Shown in pieces: positions 1-7,506 of a stretch of DNA of 47,985 nucleotides (its first letter is position 1; every line of letters starts with the position of its first letter). The DNA lies in the NCBI GenBank assembly GCA_029558515.1, contig JAKQEM010000040.1, positions 1 to 47,985 of the forward strand, written 5' to 3'. The notes under the pieces were generated by a model, which saw only the letters and a program-made list of their open reading frames with translations, was not told where the DNA came from and searched no databases. This stretch comes from a bacterium. Its GTDB lineage: Bacteria; Patescibacteriota; Gracilibacteria; Peribacterales; Peribacteraceae. Made by a program: the position numbers and the translations under genes.

Positions 1-822
1 CCCGTCCCCGTCATTATCAATCCCATCCTGACACTGCGCCTTGGGGTTCGTCTCATCGTCATCGTACGGACCGGAGCAGGAGAAGTCATTGGGGAAGTCC
101 GTGGCACCGTCTTGATCATTATCAATCCCGTCCGAGCACTGCGTCGGAGAGGGTGTGAACTCCACCCAGCTCTGTTTGCCGGCCCATTTCGAATTTAAGA
201 TATAGAGCCGGTCGCCGGCTTTCACGTCGATGGTGTAGTTCTTCAAAGTGCCCGGACAGCCGTACGCTGCGGATGTCACATGCGCGGAGAGCTTCTTGAT
301 CTGTCCACCGTCCCGATTGCAAAGTATGGCTCCGTGTTGGGGGATGCTGCTGTAGCAGCAGGGTGCCGTGTGCAACTTGCTGGGATCCTGTTTGCAATAG
401 GCTTTGGCTTCGTTATCACAAGCAATCAGCATCTGCTTCGATCCATCGGGTTTGAGGACGTTCACTACCCCGTTGTCATCACCGAAGAGTGTCCGGATGG
501 ATCCGTCGCAGGGAATGAGCACCTCCTTTGTCACGCCCTTGGGGTCTCCTGCTTTCGTATCAAAGATGCGCACCGCTATGCAGCCGGGCGTATTGGTGCT
601 CATCGGGGCACTTTCACCTTCCGCAGCTTGTGTTATCTCCATCTCTTCCATTTGCGTCTTAAGCGTTTCTTCATCGACTGGCGTTTCTTCCTGCTCCCAG
701 GTGCCCGTTTGTGCCAGTGCGGTGCGATCGGCAAGAAGTGCCGGAGCATCGGTCAATGACAGAAAAACTGCCACGAGCACGAGAGATGCGAAGAACTTTC
801 GAACAGGAGTGGCACTCACCAT
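1..822 (-). CDS. Secreted protein with thrombospondin-type-3-like DxDxDG repeats (3' end beyond window)
   Basis: The frame stays open from an ATG at 820-822 (minus strand) to the left edge, giving 274 codons with no stop, so the C-terminus is missing. Residues 1-32 look like a signal peptide (Arg-Lys, a hydrophobic core, then an Ala-rich cleavage region). A Cys-containing globular part follows. After about residue 225, DGIDNDQDG and DGIDNDGDG motifs lie about 37 residues apart with paired Cys, as in calcium-binding thrombospondin type 3 repeats of bacterial surface proteins. The role is probably cell-surface or adhesive; this is inference. The start is the only in-frame ATG ahead of the signal peptide, and no strong ribosome site is visible. 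Confidence 0.8.
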   Translation of the reverse strand, partial: MVSATPVRKFFASLVLVAVFLSLTDAPALLADRTALAQTGTWEQEETPVDEETLKTQMEEMEITQAAEGESAPMSTNTPGCIAVRIFDTKAGDPKGVTKEVLIPCDGSIRTLFGDDNGVVNVLKPDGSKQMLIACDNEAKAYCKQDPSKLHTAPCCYSSIPQHGAILCNRDGGQIKKLSAHVTSAAYGCPGTLKNYTIDVKAGDRLYILNSKWAGKQSWVEFTPSPTQCSDGIDNDQDGATDFPNDFSCSGPYDDDETNPKAQCQDGIDNDGDG

Positions 823-1148
823 AGGGCTTATGGGGAAAGTGGGAGACAAAAAGGGGATGAGGATATCACTCTCTGCCGTGTTGTCAACTTCATTTCCCAA
901 GTGCGGATAGACGTAGAGACGCCATTTACGTTGCTCTATGACAGTAGGTGCTCTGTTCTTTCCATTTCAATATTGTATAATCATATTAAATTTTCTTGAT
1001 GGATTTTCGAAACGTGACAGTAGAGCCATGAGAATGACCATGTTCGTCAGAGTGCATTCTTTACTCATGAGTACGGAAGAGATAGGGAATGGAAGAAAAG
1101 AGGAGTATTCGCACATCTGATGCAAAGTGGTATATTTCGACTGTGCGA
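823..1148. other. Intergenic region before tRNA-Gln
   Basis: This 326-base gap separates the divergent secreted-protein gene and tRNA-Gln. It is AT-richer than its surroundings. A TATAAT-like hexamer lies at 976-981 on the plus strand, but no good -35 box sits at the right distance. Short open frames exist on both strands without domain signals. I see no convincing gene here. Confidence 0.5.
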
Positions 1149-1223
1149 TGGGGAGTCGCCAAGTGGTAAGGCAACGGCCTTTGGAGCCGTCATTCGGGGG
1201 TTCGAATCCCTCCTCCCCAGCCA
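1149..1223 (+). tRNA. tRNA-Gln(UUG)
   Basis: The acceptor arms TGGGGAG (1149-1155) and CTCCCCA pair fully. The anticodon stem-loop is ACGGC-CTTTGGA-GCCGT with anticodon TTG. The T-loop is GGTTCGAATCC, and the discriminator G and CCA end are encoded. 75 nt in all. Confidence 0.95.
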
Positions 1224-1358
1224 TGTAGTATGGTGCGTAGCGCTGCTCGGAAGTTGTTTTACTGAGAAATGTGCACAGAACGAAGAGGAGGTCGTGAGAT
1301 TTGCTTGCACCCCGAGAGGAACTTGGGTACCCTCCCGCCACATTCACCCGTTTTCCTC

Positions 1359-1673
1359 ATGTTCGCAGTCGTTTCCATCGCCGGCTTCCAGGAAAAAGTG
1401 AAGGTCGGGGATACCTTGACGGTTTCTTCGTTGGACGCGGAGGAGAAGAAGAAGGTGACCTTTGGAAATGTACTGATGCTCGTGGACGATGCCGGTGCGG
1501 TGCGCATCGGTTCGCCGTTCATCGAGGGTGCTTCGGTGGAGGCGAAGGTTCTTGCGCACGGACACGACAAGAAAGTACGCGTGTTCAAAATGCGTCGTCG
1601 CAAACGTTACATGCGCACGCGGGGTCACAAGCAAGGACATACGAAGATTGAAGTGACGAAGATCAATGCGTAG
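1359..1673 (+). CDS. rplU: Large ribosomal subunit protein bL21
   Basis: A 104-residue protein starting MFAVVSIAGFQEKVKVGD and ending with the basic L21 tail (MRRRKRYMRTRGHKQGHT). It is the usual family length and binds 23S rRNA in the large subunit. An upstream in-frame extension back to 1269 is discarded because it has no L21 similarity. In most bacteria rpmA (L27) follows directly. Here the next gene is tgt on the other strand, so the L21-L27 operon is broken. Confidence 0.95.
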   Translation: MFAVVSIAGFQEKVKVGDTLTVSSLDAEEKKKVTFGNVLMLVDDAGAVRIGSPFIEGASVEAKVLAHGHDKKVRVFKMRRRKRYMRTRGHKQGHTKIEVTKINA

Positions 1674-1675
1674 TG

Positions 1676-1744
1676 ATGAGTTTTGAGTCCTGAGTGATAC
1701 GTATCGGAAACAGATTACTCACAACTAACAACTCATAACTCATT
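1676..1744. repeat. GAGTnnT heptamer repeats in inverted arrangement between rplU and tgt
   Basis: Three GAGT-type 7-mers (GAGTTTT, GAGTCCT, GAGTGAT) start just after the rplU stop. About 20 bases further on, four related 7-mers lie in the opposite orientation (read on the minus strand: GAGTTAT, GAGTTGT, TAGTTGT, GAGTAAT) and run up to the tgt stop. The two arms can pair imperfectly, so the block may act as a bidirectional 3' end for the two convergent genes. Confidence 0.7.
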
Positions 1745-2842
1745 CTATATTTTCATATCATTGCGCAGCGTTTGCATTGCTTCAAGCATCACTCCCATGT
1801 TCTGCATGCAGGCGATGGTTTCCGCCGCTCGCTCTTTTGCATGGAAGAGATGTGAGAGATAACTCTTCGTATGCGACGTGCTGAGCGGGGACGGTGAATC
1901 CGGATCAATCGGCGTGTGATCGCGCACGAAGCGGCTCTGCAAGATCCGAATCGTGGAACCGTCACTGAGGTGGATGGTACCGTGACGCGCTTCGCGCATC
2001 GGGAGCACGCAATCAAAGATATCGATGCCTTTGGTAACGGCCGTGCGCATTTGGTTGATGCGACCCACACCCATCAAATACCGGGGTTTGTTTTCCGGCA
2101 GGAGGGGGCAGACCGTATCGAGAATATCAAACATCTCTGCTTCCGTTTCCCCCACGGCGAGCCCGCCGATTGCGTAACCGTCGAAACCGATTGCCTGCAG
2201 TTCTTCCGCACATTTGATCCGCAGGTCGCGCTCCAGGCCGCCTTGGACGATGCCGAAAAGCAACGGACGTTGATTCGTTGGTTCGTTACTTCGTTGATTT
2301 GTTGCGCGGGAGCGATGAATTTCTTCATAATGAATCTTGCACTCCTTCGCCCAGCGCAGTGTGCGGTCCACTGCGCCAATCTGCTTTTGTCTTGGAGCCG
2401 TGGAAGGCGGGCACTCATCGAAGCACATGATGATATCCGCGCCCAATTTATGTTGGATTTCCATCGCTTCCTTCGGTCCCAGGAAGAGCGGACGCCCGTC
2501 AATGTGCGATCGAAAGTGCACGCCGTGCTCTTCGATTCTTCGAATGCTTTTCAAAGAAAACACTTGGAATCCGCCGGAATCAGTCAGAATGGGACCGTCC
2601 CACCCGATGAAGTCATGCAGTCCGCCGGCTTCCTTGACGACATCTTCCCCCGGCATGAGGTGCAGATGGTAGGTGTTGCAGAGCAGCACCTGCGATCCCA
2701 ATGCACGCAGATCTTCCAGCGTAATTCCGCGCATCGCTCCTCCCGTTCCGACCGGGAAAAACACAGGTGTGTCGATGGCGCCGTGGGCGGTCTGCAAGGA
2801 CCCGCGGCGGCCGCGTGCCGTCGTTGCGAGCAGAGTAAACAT
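1745..2842 (-). CDS. tgt: Queuine/preQ1 tRNA-ribosyltransferase lacking the zinc site
   Basis: TGT exchanges G34 of GUN-anticodon tRNAs for queuine or its precursor. 365 residues, near the usual 370-380. Visible landmarks are TDSGGFQVFSL with catalytic D88, the pocket motif MCFDECPP around 140, GIVQGG, GGLAVGE, and the nucleophile D277 in DIFDCVLPM. The structural zinc motif CxCx2C-x25-H is replaced by S316, S318, S321 and Q347 at the same spacing. Residues 181-192 (TNQRSNEPTNQR) come from an octamer repeat inside the gene (2268-2304). The family assignment is secure. Loss of zinc is read directly from the sequence. Whether the enzyme is active is unknown. Confidence 0.93.
   Translation of the reverse strand: MFTLLATTARGRRGSLQTAHGAIDTPVFFPVGTGGAMRGITLEDLRALGSQVLLCNTYHLHLMPGEDVVKEAGGLHDFIGWDGPILTDSGGFQVFSLKSIRRIEEHGVHFRSHIDGRPLFLGPKEAMEIQHKLGADIIMCFDECPPSTAPRQKQIGAVDRTLRWAKECKIHYEEIHRSRATNQRSNEPTNQRPLLFGIVQGGLERDLRIKCAEELQAIGFDGYAIGGLAVGETEAEMFDILDTVCPLLPENKPRYLMGVGRINQMRTAVTKGIDIFDCVLPMREARHGTIHLSDGSTIRILQSRFVRDHTPIDPDSPSPLSTSHTKSYLSHLFHAKERAAETIACMQNMGVMLEAMQTLRNDMKI
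2268..2304. repeat. Octamer tandem repeat inside tgt
   Basis: Four CGTTnnTT units in a row followed by TGTTG. In the tgt frame (minus strand) this encodes a polar Thr/Asn/Gln/Arg/Glu/Pro stretch just before the conserved GIVQGG motif. The unit length is not a multiple of 3, so gain or loss of one unit would shift the frame. Confidence 0.8.
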
Positions 2843-2966
2843 GGATGTCCGTTACCCATCATGTGCACTTCTTTCCTCTCGTGCAAGTGTATATACGTTG
2901 TCTCGCATCACGGGGCGATGGCACACTGTCCACCGTAGATTTTCTCTCGCCTTCCCCCCACTCCCT

Positions 2967-3572
2967 ATGTGCTGCGGTCTTTCGGATCCCCGTTCCATTG
3001 TGCGTCTTCTTCTGCGCATGTCGTTGGGCCTTTCCCTCACATTCGTCGGCTTTACTCATTACCGCGATCCGGAATTTGCCATGCAGGTCGGTGCGGGCTT
3101 GGGCGTACTGAGTCCCCTCGGGTATGCGTGGGGCCTCGTGCTCCCCGGTCTGTACATTCTTGGCGGACTTCTGCTGGTCTTTGGCATCTTCCCCGCTGTC
3201 GCCACCTATGCGGTCGGCATCGCGCTTGCTTCCATTCCCGCAGGACTCTTGTTGAAATCCGCCATGGGAACGCTACCGCTCGAATCTTCTATGCCCGCGG
3301 CGCTCAATGCGCTCATCTGGTTGCTTGCGCTCACCTTCAGTCTGCCGCGTTGTTGCTGTCCCACAAAGGTGATGCCACCCATGACGCCCGTTCCCGCAGC
3401 CAGGCCCGTGCCTCCCGCTCCCGCCGTTTCGATGCCCAAGCTGATTGCTTCCAAACCCGCTGCCAAGAAGGCACCGACGAAGAAGACGGCTCCCAAGCCG
3501 GCTGTTTCCCGGTCCATTCCGGTGAGGAAGTCCGCTCCGTCTCCCACGCCGAAGGGGGGATTGGATGTGTGA
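2967..3572 (+). CDS. DoxX-like small membrane protein with Ala/Pro/Lys-rich tail
   Basis: 201 residues. Four hydrophobic segments span roughly residues 8-135, with the early motif SLGLSLTFVGFTHYRDPEF resembling DoxX-family first helices. From about 145 the protein is a low-complexity cytosolic or external tail rich in Ala, Pro and Lys (PAAKKAPTKKTAPKPA). The ATG at 2967 is chosen because the longer frame from 2673 runs antisense through tgt. DoxX proteins are linked to redox or respiratory membrane functions, but the substrate here is not predictable. Confidence 0.65.
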   Translation: MCCGLSDPRSIVRLLLRMSLGLSLTFVGFTHYRDPEFAMQVGAGLGVLSPLGYAWGLVLPGLYILGGLLLVFGIFPAVATYAVGIALASIPAGLLLKSAMGTLPLESSMPAALNALIWLLALTFSLPRCCCPTKVMPPMTPVPAARPVPPAPAVSMPKLIASKPAAKKAPTKKTAPKPAVSRSIPVRKSAPSPTPKGGLDV

Positions 3573-3575
3573 GAT

Positions 3576-3610
3576 GAGTTGTGAGTTATGAGATTTGAGT
3601 GATGAATGTT
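3576..3610. repeat. GAGT heptamer tandem repeat after the DoxX-like gene
   Basis: Five 7-mers (GAGTTGT, GAGTTAT, GAGATTT, GAGTGAT, GAATGTT) begin three bases after the stop codon and run to the terminator hairpin. Confidence 0.75.
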
Positions 3611-3617
3611 TGTAGTA

Positions 3618-3646
3618 AAAAGGGATCACACGTCGTGGTCCCTTTT
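3618..3646. terminator. Bidirectional Rho-independent terminator
   Basis: A 12-bp stem (AAAAGGGATCAC with GTGGTCCCTTTT, one T-G wobble) with a 5-base loop. A-tracts and T-tracts are built into the stem on both strands. It serves the convergent DoxX-like gene (plus) and clpP (minus). Confidence 0.8.
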
Positions 3647-3667
3647 CATGATGCGATGATTGAATGC

Positions 3668-4303
3668 TTAGTCCACGATCCGATCGATGAGTCCGTAGTC
3701 CAACGCTTCTTGCGCAGTGAGAAACTTATCGCGCTCGGTATCCAGCTTCACTTGATCCACATTGCGTCCGGTGTGCTGCGCAATGAGTTCATTGAGCGTG
3801 TTCTTCATCTTCACGATGTGTTCCGCGTGGATCGCGATATCCGTCGCCTGGCCTTCCGTGCCACCGAGCGGTTGGTGAATCATGATTTCGGCATGTTTCA
3901 GGGCAAATCGCTTTCCCTTCTTTCCGCTCATGAGAATGATCGCTCCGCCGCTGGCCGCCATACCGAGGCAGACCGTGGAGACATCGGGTTTGATGTGTTG
4001 CATGGTGTCGTACATCGCCATCGTCGAGGTCACTTGGCCGCCGGGAGAATTGACGTAGAAGGTGATGTCCTTCTTCGAATCCTCTTTTTCCAGAAAGAGA
4101 AACTGCGCGATGATCGAATTGGCGATGTCATCGTTGATCGCAGTGCCGAGGAACACGATGCGCTCTTCCAACAGGCGCGAGTAGATGTCATACACTCGTT
4201 CGCCAAACTGCGTCTTTTCTATGACGGTGGGGATGACGAAGTTCTGCGGGGTGATAGAACCGCGAGTGATGCCTTTGTAGATGGATTGAATGCGGGGGTC
4301 CAT
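3668..4303 (-). CDS. clpP: ATP-dependent Clp protease proteolytic subunit
   Basis: 211 residues. ClpP forms the tetradecameric serine-protease chamber fed by ClpX or ClpA. The catalytic triad is present at family spacing: S118 in GMAASGGA, H143 in MIHQPLGG and D192 in DTERDKF. The residue after the catalytic Ser is Gly rather than the usual Met. The first ~30 residues form an extended N-terminal or propeptide region. No clpX is adjacent. The downstream end falls at the bidirectional terminator. Confidence 0.95.
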   Translation of the reverse strand: MDPRIQSIYKGITRGSITPQNFVIPTVIEKTQFGERVYDIYSRLLEERIVFLGTAINDDIANSIIAQFLFLEKEDSKKDITFYVNSPGGQVTSTMAMYDTMQHIKPDVSTVCLGMAASGGAIILMSGKKGKRFALKHAEIMIHQPLGGTEGQATDIAIHAEHIVKMKNTLNELIAQHTGRNVDQVKLDTERDKFLTAQEALDYGLIDRIVD

Positions 4304-4389
4304 GAGGAGGGAAGGAAGGAGTGTAGAGTTGAAAGTTGAAAGTTGACGAGCGAAGGACGGGGAAATAGATACTGATGGGGGAGAAATGC

Positions 4390-4428
4390 ACCCTTCGGCT
4401 CGTCAGCTGAGGCTGACTCACTCAGGGT
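4390..4428. repeat. Hairpin unit upstream of clpP
   Basis: Inner stem GTCAGC/GCTGAC with loop TGAG (4402-4417), outer ACCCT/AGGGT pairing (4390-4394 with 4424-4428). It resembles dispersed hairpin units with CCCTTCGGCTCG...CAGGG and could lie in the clpP leader. No function is shown. Confidence 0.45.
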
Positions 4429-4528
4429 AAAAAATGAGAAATGATTCATGGAATGCTTGTTATCAGTATACAGATTTTCGATGCTTTGCGGCAGTGTACA
4501 AGAACGGTTTTCGTGGCGATGGAGAGAG

Positions 4529-4726
4529 ATGATAATTATACTTACCATTTTCGTTATAGAATTGACATTGATATTGCTCTGTAGCACCCTAAAGTCATGG
4601 AAACACAGGGCGCTATGGCACAGGGAGGGACGGAAAAGGATCCTCCTACAGTTGAATCGATTGCAGCATACTGTCGACGCATACTTGAAGAGCATGCAAG
4701 CGATATTACTTTTCGAATGGCAGTAA
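4529..4726 (+). CDS. Possible small single-span membrane protein
   Basis: A 65-residue frame starting MIIILTIFVIELTLILLC, with a strong N-terminal membrane segment followed by a basic tail. GGAGAGAG stands just before the ATG. It lies in an otherwise empty 474-base gap between clpP and miaA (4304-4777) and is AT-rich. No family is recognised. It could be a chance frame; the remainder of the gap holds GTTGAAA repeats and the hairpin at 4390. Confidence 0.25.
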   Translation: MIIILTIFVIELTLILLCSTLKSWKHRALWHREGRKRILLQLNRLQHTVDAYLKSMQAILLFEWQ

Positions 4727-4777
4727 GGCTAAATGCTTCCGGGCATGCGTAATGCTTTATTATTGAATCGACATTGA

Positions 4778-5764
4778 GTGCGGTACGCTGTGTCCGTGCC
4801 CACTCTTAATCTTTCCGATTGGCCTGTTATCATTGTCGATCACCTTCGATCATCCGATCAGCCGTTGATCGTGATCGTCGGGCCGACTGCGGGGGGGAAG
4901 ACAGCGTTCTCTTTGGACATCGCGGAGCACATTGCGCACACGTCTGCGCAGCATGGATGGGATCATGCGGAGATCATCAACGCAGATTCGCGGCAGCTGT
5001 ATCGCTTTATGAACATCGGGACGGCGAAAATCACCGAGAAGGAGAAGAGGGGAGTGGTGCATCATTTGCTCGATGTGCTCCATCCCGATGAAGAGGCGAC
5101 GATCGCGTGGTACAAGGAGGAAGCGACGAAGGTGATTGCCGATTGCCATCGAAGGAAAGTCGTGCCGCTCTTGGTGGGAGGATCGATGCTCTACATTTCC
5201 GTCGTGGTCGACGGACTGGATCCGCTCCCCAAAGCAGATCCCGCACTTCGCAAACGCATCGAAGAGGAGTATGACAAAGACGACGGTTGGACGCTCTTTG
5301 AGAAGTTGGAGAAGATCGATCCCGCCACCGCGCACGCATTTGATAAGCAGAACAAAGTCTACGTCGTCCGCGCGATGGAGCTCTACGAGATGACGGGTAT
5401 CGCACCATCGAAACTCAAAAAGACGATCCCGCCGCCGTATCAAACGTTGATGTTGGGGCTTCGTTGGCCGCGGGAAACGATCGTCAAACGCATCGATGAA
5501 CGTGTGCGGCAGATGCTGCGATCGGGTTGGATTGAGGAAGTCGAGGGATTGATGGATCGTGGCTACGGTCCGCAGCATCCCGGCATGAAAAGCCACGGGT
5601 ACAAGGAAATCATGATGTGGCTGTCATCGGAAGAGCGTCACATCGATGAATTGGCCGATGTCATAGCGCGTAAGACGCGTGCTTATGCAAAAAGGCAGAT
5701 GACGTGGTGGGATCAAGAAGAGAGGGTTTTGTGGATGGGTGCGATGCAGATGATTGGCTCATGA
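4778..5764 (+). CDS. miaA: tRNA dimethylallyltransferase
   Basis: MiaA transfers a dimethylallyl group to N6 of A37 in tRNAs reading UNN codons. 328 residues. The P-loop GPTAGGKT is at 35-42 and the DSRQLY motif, with the general-base Asp, at 70-75. GGSMLY replaces the usual GGTGLY. The RxxWPR-type and GYKE regions follow, with a C-terminal ARKTRAYAKRQMTWW motif typical of MiaA. The GTG at 4778 is used; a second GTG at 4796 is possible because the N-terminus before the P-loop is longer than usual. Confidence 0.93.
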   Translation: MRYAVSVPTLNLSDWPVIIVDHLRSSDQPLIVIVGPTAGGKTAFSLDIAEHIAHTSAQHGWDHAEIINADSRQLYRFMNIGTAKITEKEKRGVVHHLLDVLHPDEEATIAWYKEEATKVIADCHRRKVVPLLVGGSMLYISVVVDGLDPLPKADPALRKRIEEEYDKDDGWTLFEKLEKIDPATAHAFDKQNKVYVVRAMELYEMTGIAPSKLKKTIPPPYQTLMLGLRWPRETIVKRIDERVRQMLRSGWIEEVEGLMDRGYGPQHPGMKSHGYKEIMMWLSSEERHIDELADVIARKTRAYAKRQMTWWDQEERVLWMGAMQMIGS

Positions 5765-5767
5765 GTG

Positions 5768-6937
5768 TTATTTTTGCGTCGGAATGATTGCATAGTTTGT
5801 TCCATTGGTGATTACTGTTGCTTGGGCTGCATTTGCAACCATCTTGAATGCATTTCCAGAGTCCAGAATCACTGTTCCGCCATTCCGCAAACAGTGCATG
5901 GCAAAACGTGTGATTTGATGTTGCATGGATTGCACACAATGATAATTCCCATTTGGAATAAATACCCTCATCTCAGGTGCAATGATAGTGCCTAATTCAT
6001 CACGTGGTTGAAGGGGTGCCACAATGCATGGTCGTTGATTTTCATTCGCCTTATCAACTGTATCTTGGATTGTGCATGCACTGTATACGGGGAGATGCAA
6101 TCCTTCTTGAGGTGTCTTCCCCAAGACTCTTACCATTCTTTCAGTTTGGTTCGGTCCGATGTTATATGCAATTCGCTCTTCCTCTGTAACGAGACACATC
6201 TGGGCGAAGCGTCGCACTTGATAAAGGAGTGGCTTGATGGCTGTTTTCGTCTCTATTAAGCCGAATTCCATTTGGAGTGCATCGTCAACAGAGAACTGGT
6301 TGCTTTCCCGGAAATCCCGATGCATTCGTTGGGTGGCATCCAGACTACCGAAAGCAGACACGTGGCGTGATCGGAGGCTGAACATATCATTGGACACTCT
6401 TCCGCCAGTAAAATTTACTGGGTAGTGTAACTGAGCATTTTTATCGTATACATCTATGTACAATTCTTCATTTTGATTCGGATGTTCTGTCATACTGCCT
6501 TGATAATAATCGGCAAATCGTGTTTGATAATTCGGAACGATCAGGTGATGTACTTTGTGAGGATCGTAGCCATTTTTTTCCAACCTTGCATGTTTAACGA
6601 GCGCCTGATCATGACATTGTGCGCGTGTTTCATCGATCGTTTTATCGATAGTTTCAAGAGTGCAAGAAGGGCTGGGCATAGTATCTACATTGCCAATCCA
6701 ATCTGACCAACCCTGGCTTGTGCGTACCAATGCTTCGTTTGTACCTGCATTTGAAAGTATTCGTCTTAAGAAGGTGCGTTGTCTGTTTGTAAGGCTCTTT
6801 CCAGATTCCAATGTGATAAATGGTGGGATGTATTTGCGAAGCTTTCTATCATCAATGAAATGTTCATAGATCGCAGGTTTGCTCCCGCGTGCTCTGATTG
6901 CGGATTCCAATGCGCTATTCATGCTAATACTAAACAT
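5768..6937 (-). CDS. Divergent PEP synthase/PPDK-type ATP-binding domain protein
   Basis: 389 residues, AT-richer than its neighbours. I read a faint PPDK_N (ATP-grasp) pattern. IPPFITLESG resembles the VPPGFVIT region, LVRTSQGWSDWIGNVDT resembles VRSS...D..G..DT, and DALQMEFGLIETKT...LLYQVRRFA resembles the DIEFxID...LLQxRP end of that domain. The C-terminal 110 residues are unassigned. If correct, it would bind ATP, but the phosphohistidine domain is not recognisable. It is convergent with miaA, three bases apart. Acquisition by transfer is plausible from base composition. The family call is tentative. Confidence 0.6.
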   Translation of the reverse strand: MFSISMNSALESAIRARGSKPAIYEHFIDDRKLRKYIPPFITLESGKSLTNRQRTFLRRILSNAGTNEALVRTSQGWSDWIGNVDTMPSPSCTLETIDKTIDETRAQCHDQALVKHARLEKNGYDPHKVHHLIVPNYQTRFADYYQGSMTEHPNQNEELYIDVYDKNAQLHYPVNFTGGRVSNDMFSLRSRHVSAFGSLDATQRMHRDFRESNQFSVDDALQMEFGLIETKTAIKPLLYQVRRFAQMCLVTEEERIAYNIGPNQTERMVRVLGKTPQEGLHLPVYSACTIQDTVDKANENQRPCIVAPLQPRDELGTIIAPEMRVFIPNGNYHCVQSMQHQITRFAMHCLRNGGTVILDSGNAFKMVANAAQATVITNGTNYAIIPTQK

Positions 6938-6964
6938 TATAGTTTATTATCCGTCAATGTCCAT

Positions 6965-7330
6965 CTAAAACTTAAACACGTCGTGCTCCTTTTCGATTCT
7001 CTGCTTCATCTGCCAGAGCTGCTCGATCATCGTTTGCAGCTGCGGTGATGCATTCGGCGTGTGAGTTGATCGATAAAATCCTTCGATCAGGCGCAGCTGC
7101 TCGGCGAGGTTCATGAGCGCGAGGTCGACTTTGTCCCGCCATTCCTCCGACAATGCGTCGTAGACGTCATGCTTCAGGAATGTCTGCGGATCGGACGCAT
7201 CGATTTCCTTGCGATCAAGCATGCCGATGATGGTTTTCAGAAAGTCGGCGTGTTCATCATCCATGTCTCCCGCGATGGCTTTTCCTGCCTGTTTCTGCTT
7301 CTCCTCCGGGAGGTTGCCATTCGTGCCCAT
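6965..7330 (-). CDS. Hypothetical soluble helical protein
   Basis: 121 residues with the ATG at 7328-7330, charged and predicted mostly helical, with no membrane segment. I do not recognise a family. The frame could be extended upstream to 7399, but the extra N-terminus is encoded by the AATGAGAAATGCAAA repeat block and is unlikely to be real. It is divergent from recG. Confidence 0.6.
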   Translation of the reverse strand: MGTNGNLPEEKQKQAGKAIAGDMDDEHADFLKTIIGMLDRKEIDASDPQTFLKHDVYDALSEEWRDKVDLALMNLAEQLRLIEGFYRSTHTPNASPQLQTMIEQLWQMKQRIEKEHDVFKF

Positions 7331-7371
7331 GAGCGTCGTGAAGTCGGTCACGGGTTTGATTGTAGAATGGA

Positions 7372-7464
7372 AATGAGAAATGCAAAATGAGAAATGCAAA
7401 ATGGACCCTGAACATGAGAGATTCGAATCGAGAAACGAGTAAACGAGAAACGAGCAACAAATTT
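7372..7464. repeat. Two short tandem repeat blocks in the recG upstream region
   Basis: The first block (7372-7402) has two copies of AAATGAGAAATGCAA. The second (about 7429-7464) has AACGAGNA octamer units. Both lie between the divergent hypothetical gene and recG and are out of the preferred reading frames. Confidence 0.6.
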
Positions 7465-7506
7465 CGCAAGTGGACGTCCGTACACTCCCTGCTATACTTG
7501 AGCCGC

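Noticed and set aside
967-1347. Open frames on the minus strand across the tRNA-Gln region
   Set aside because: They run antisense through the tRNA and into rplU, with no domain signal.
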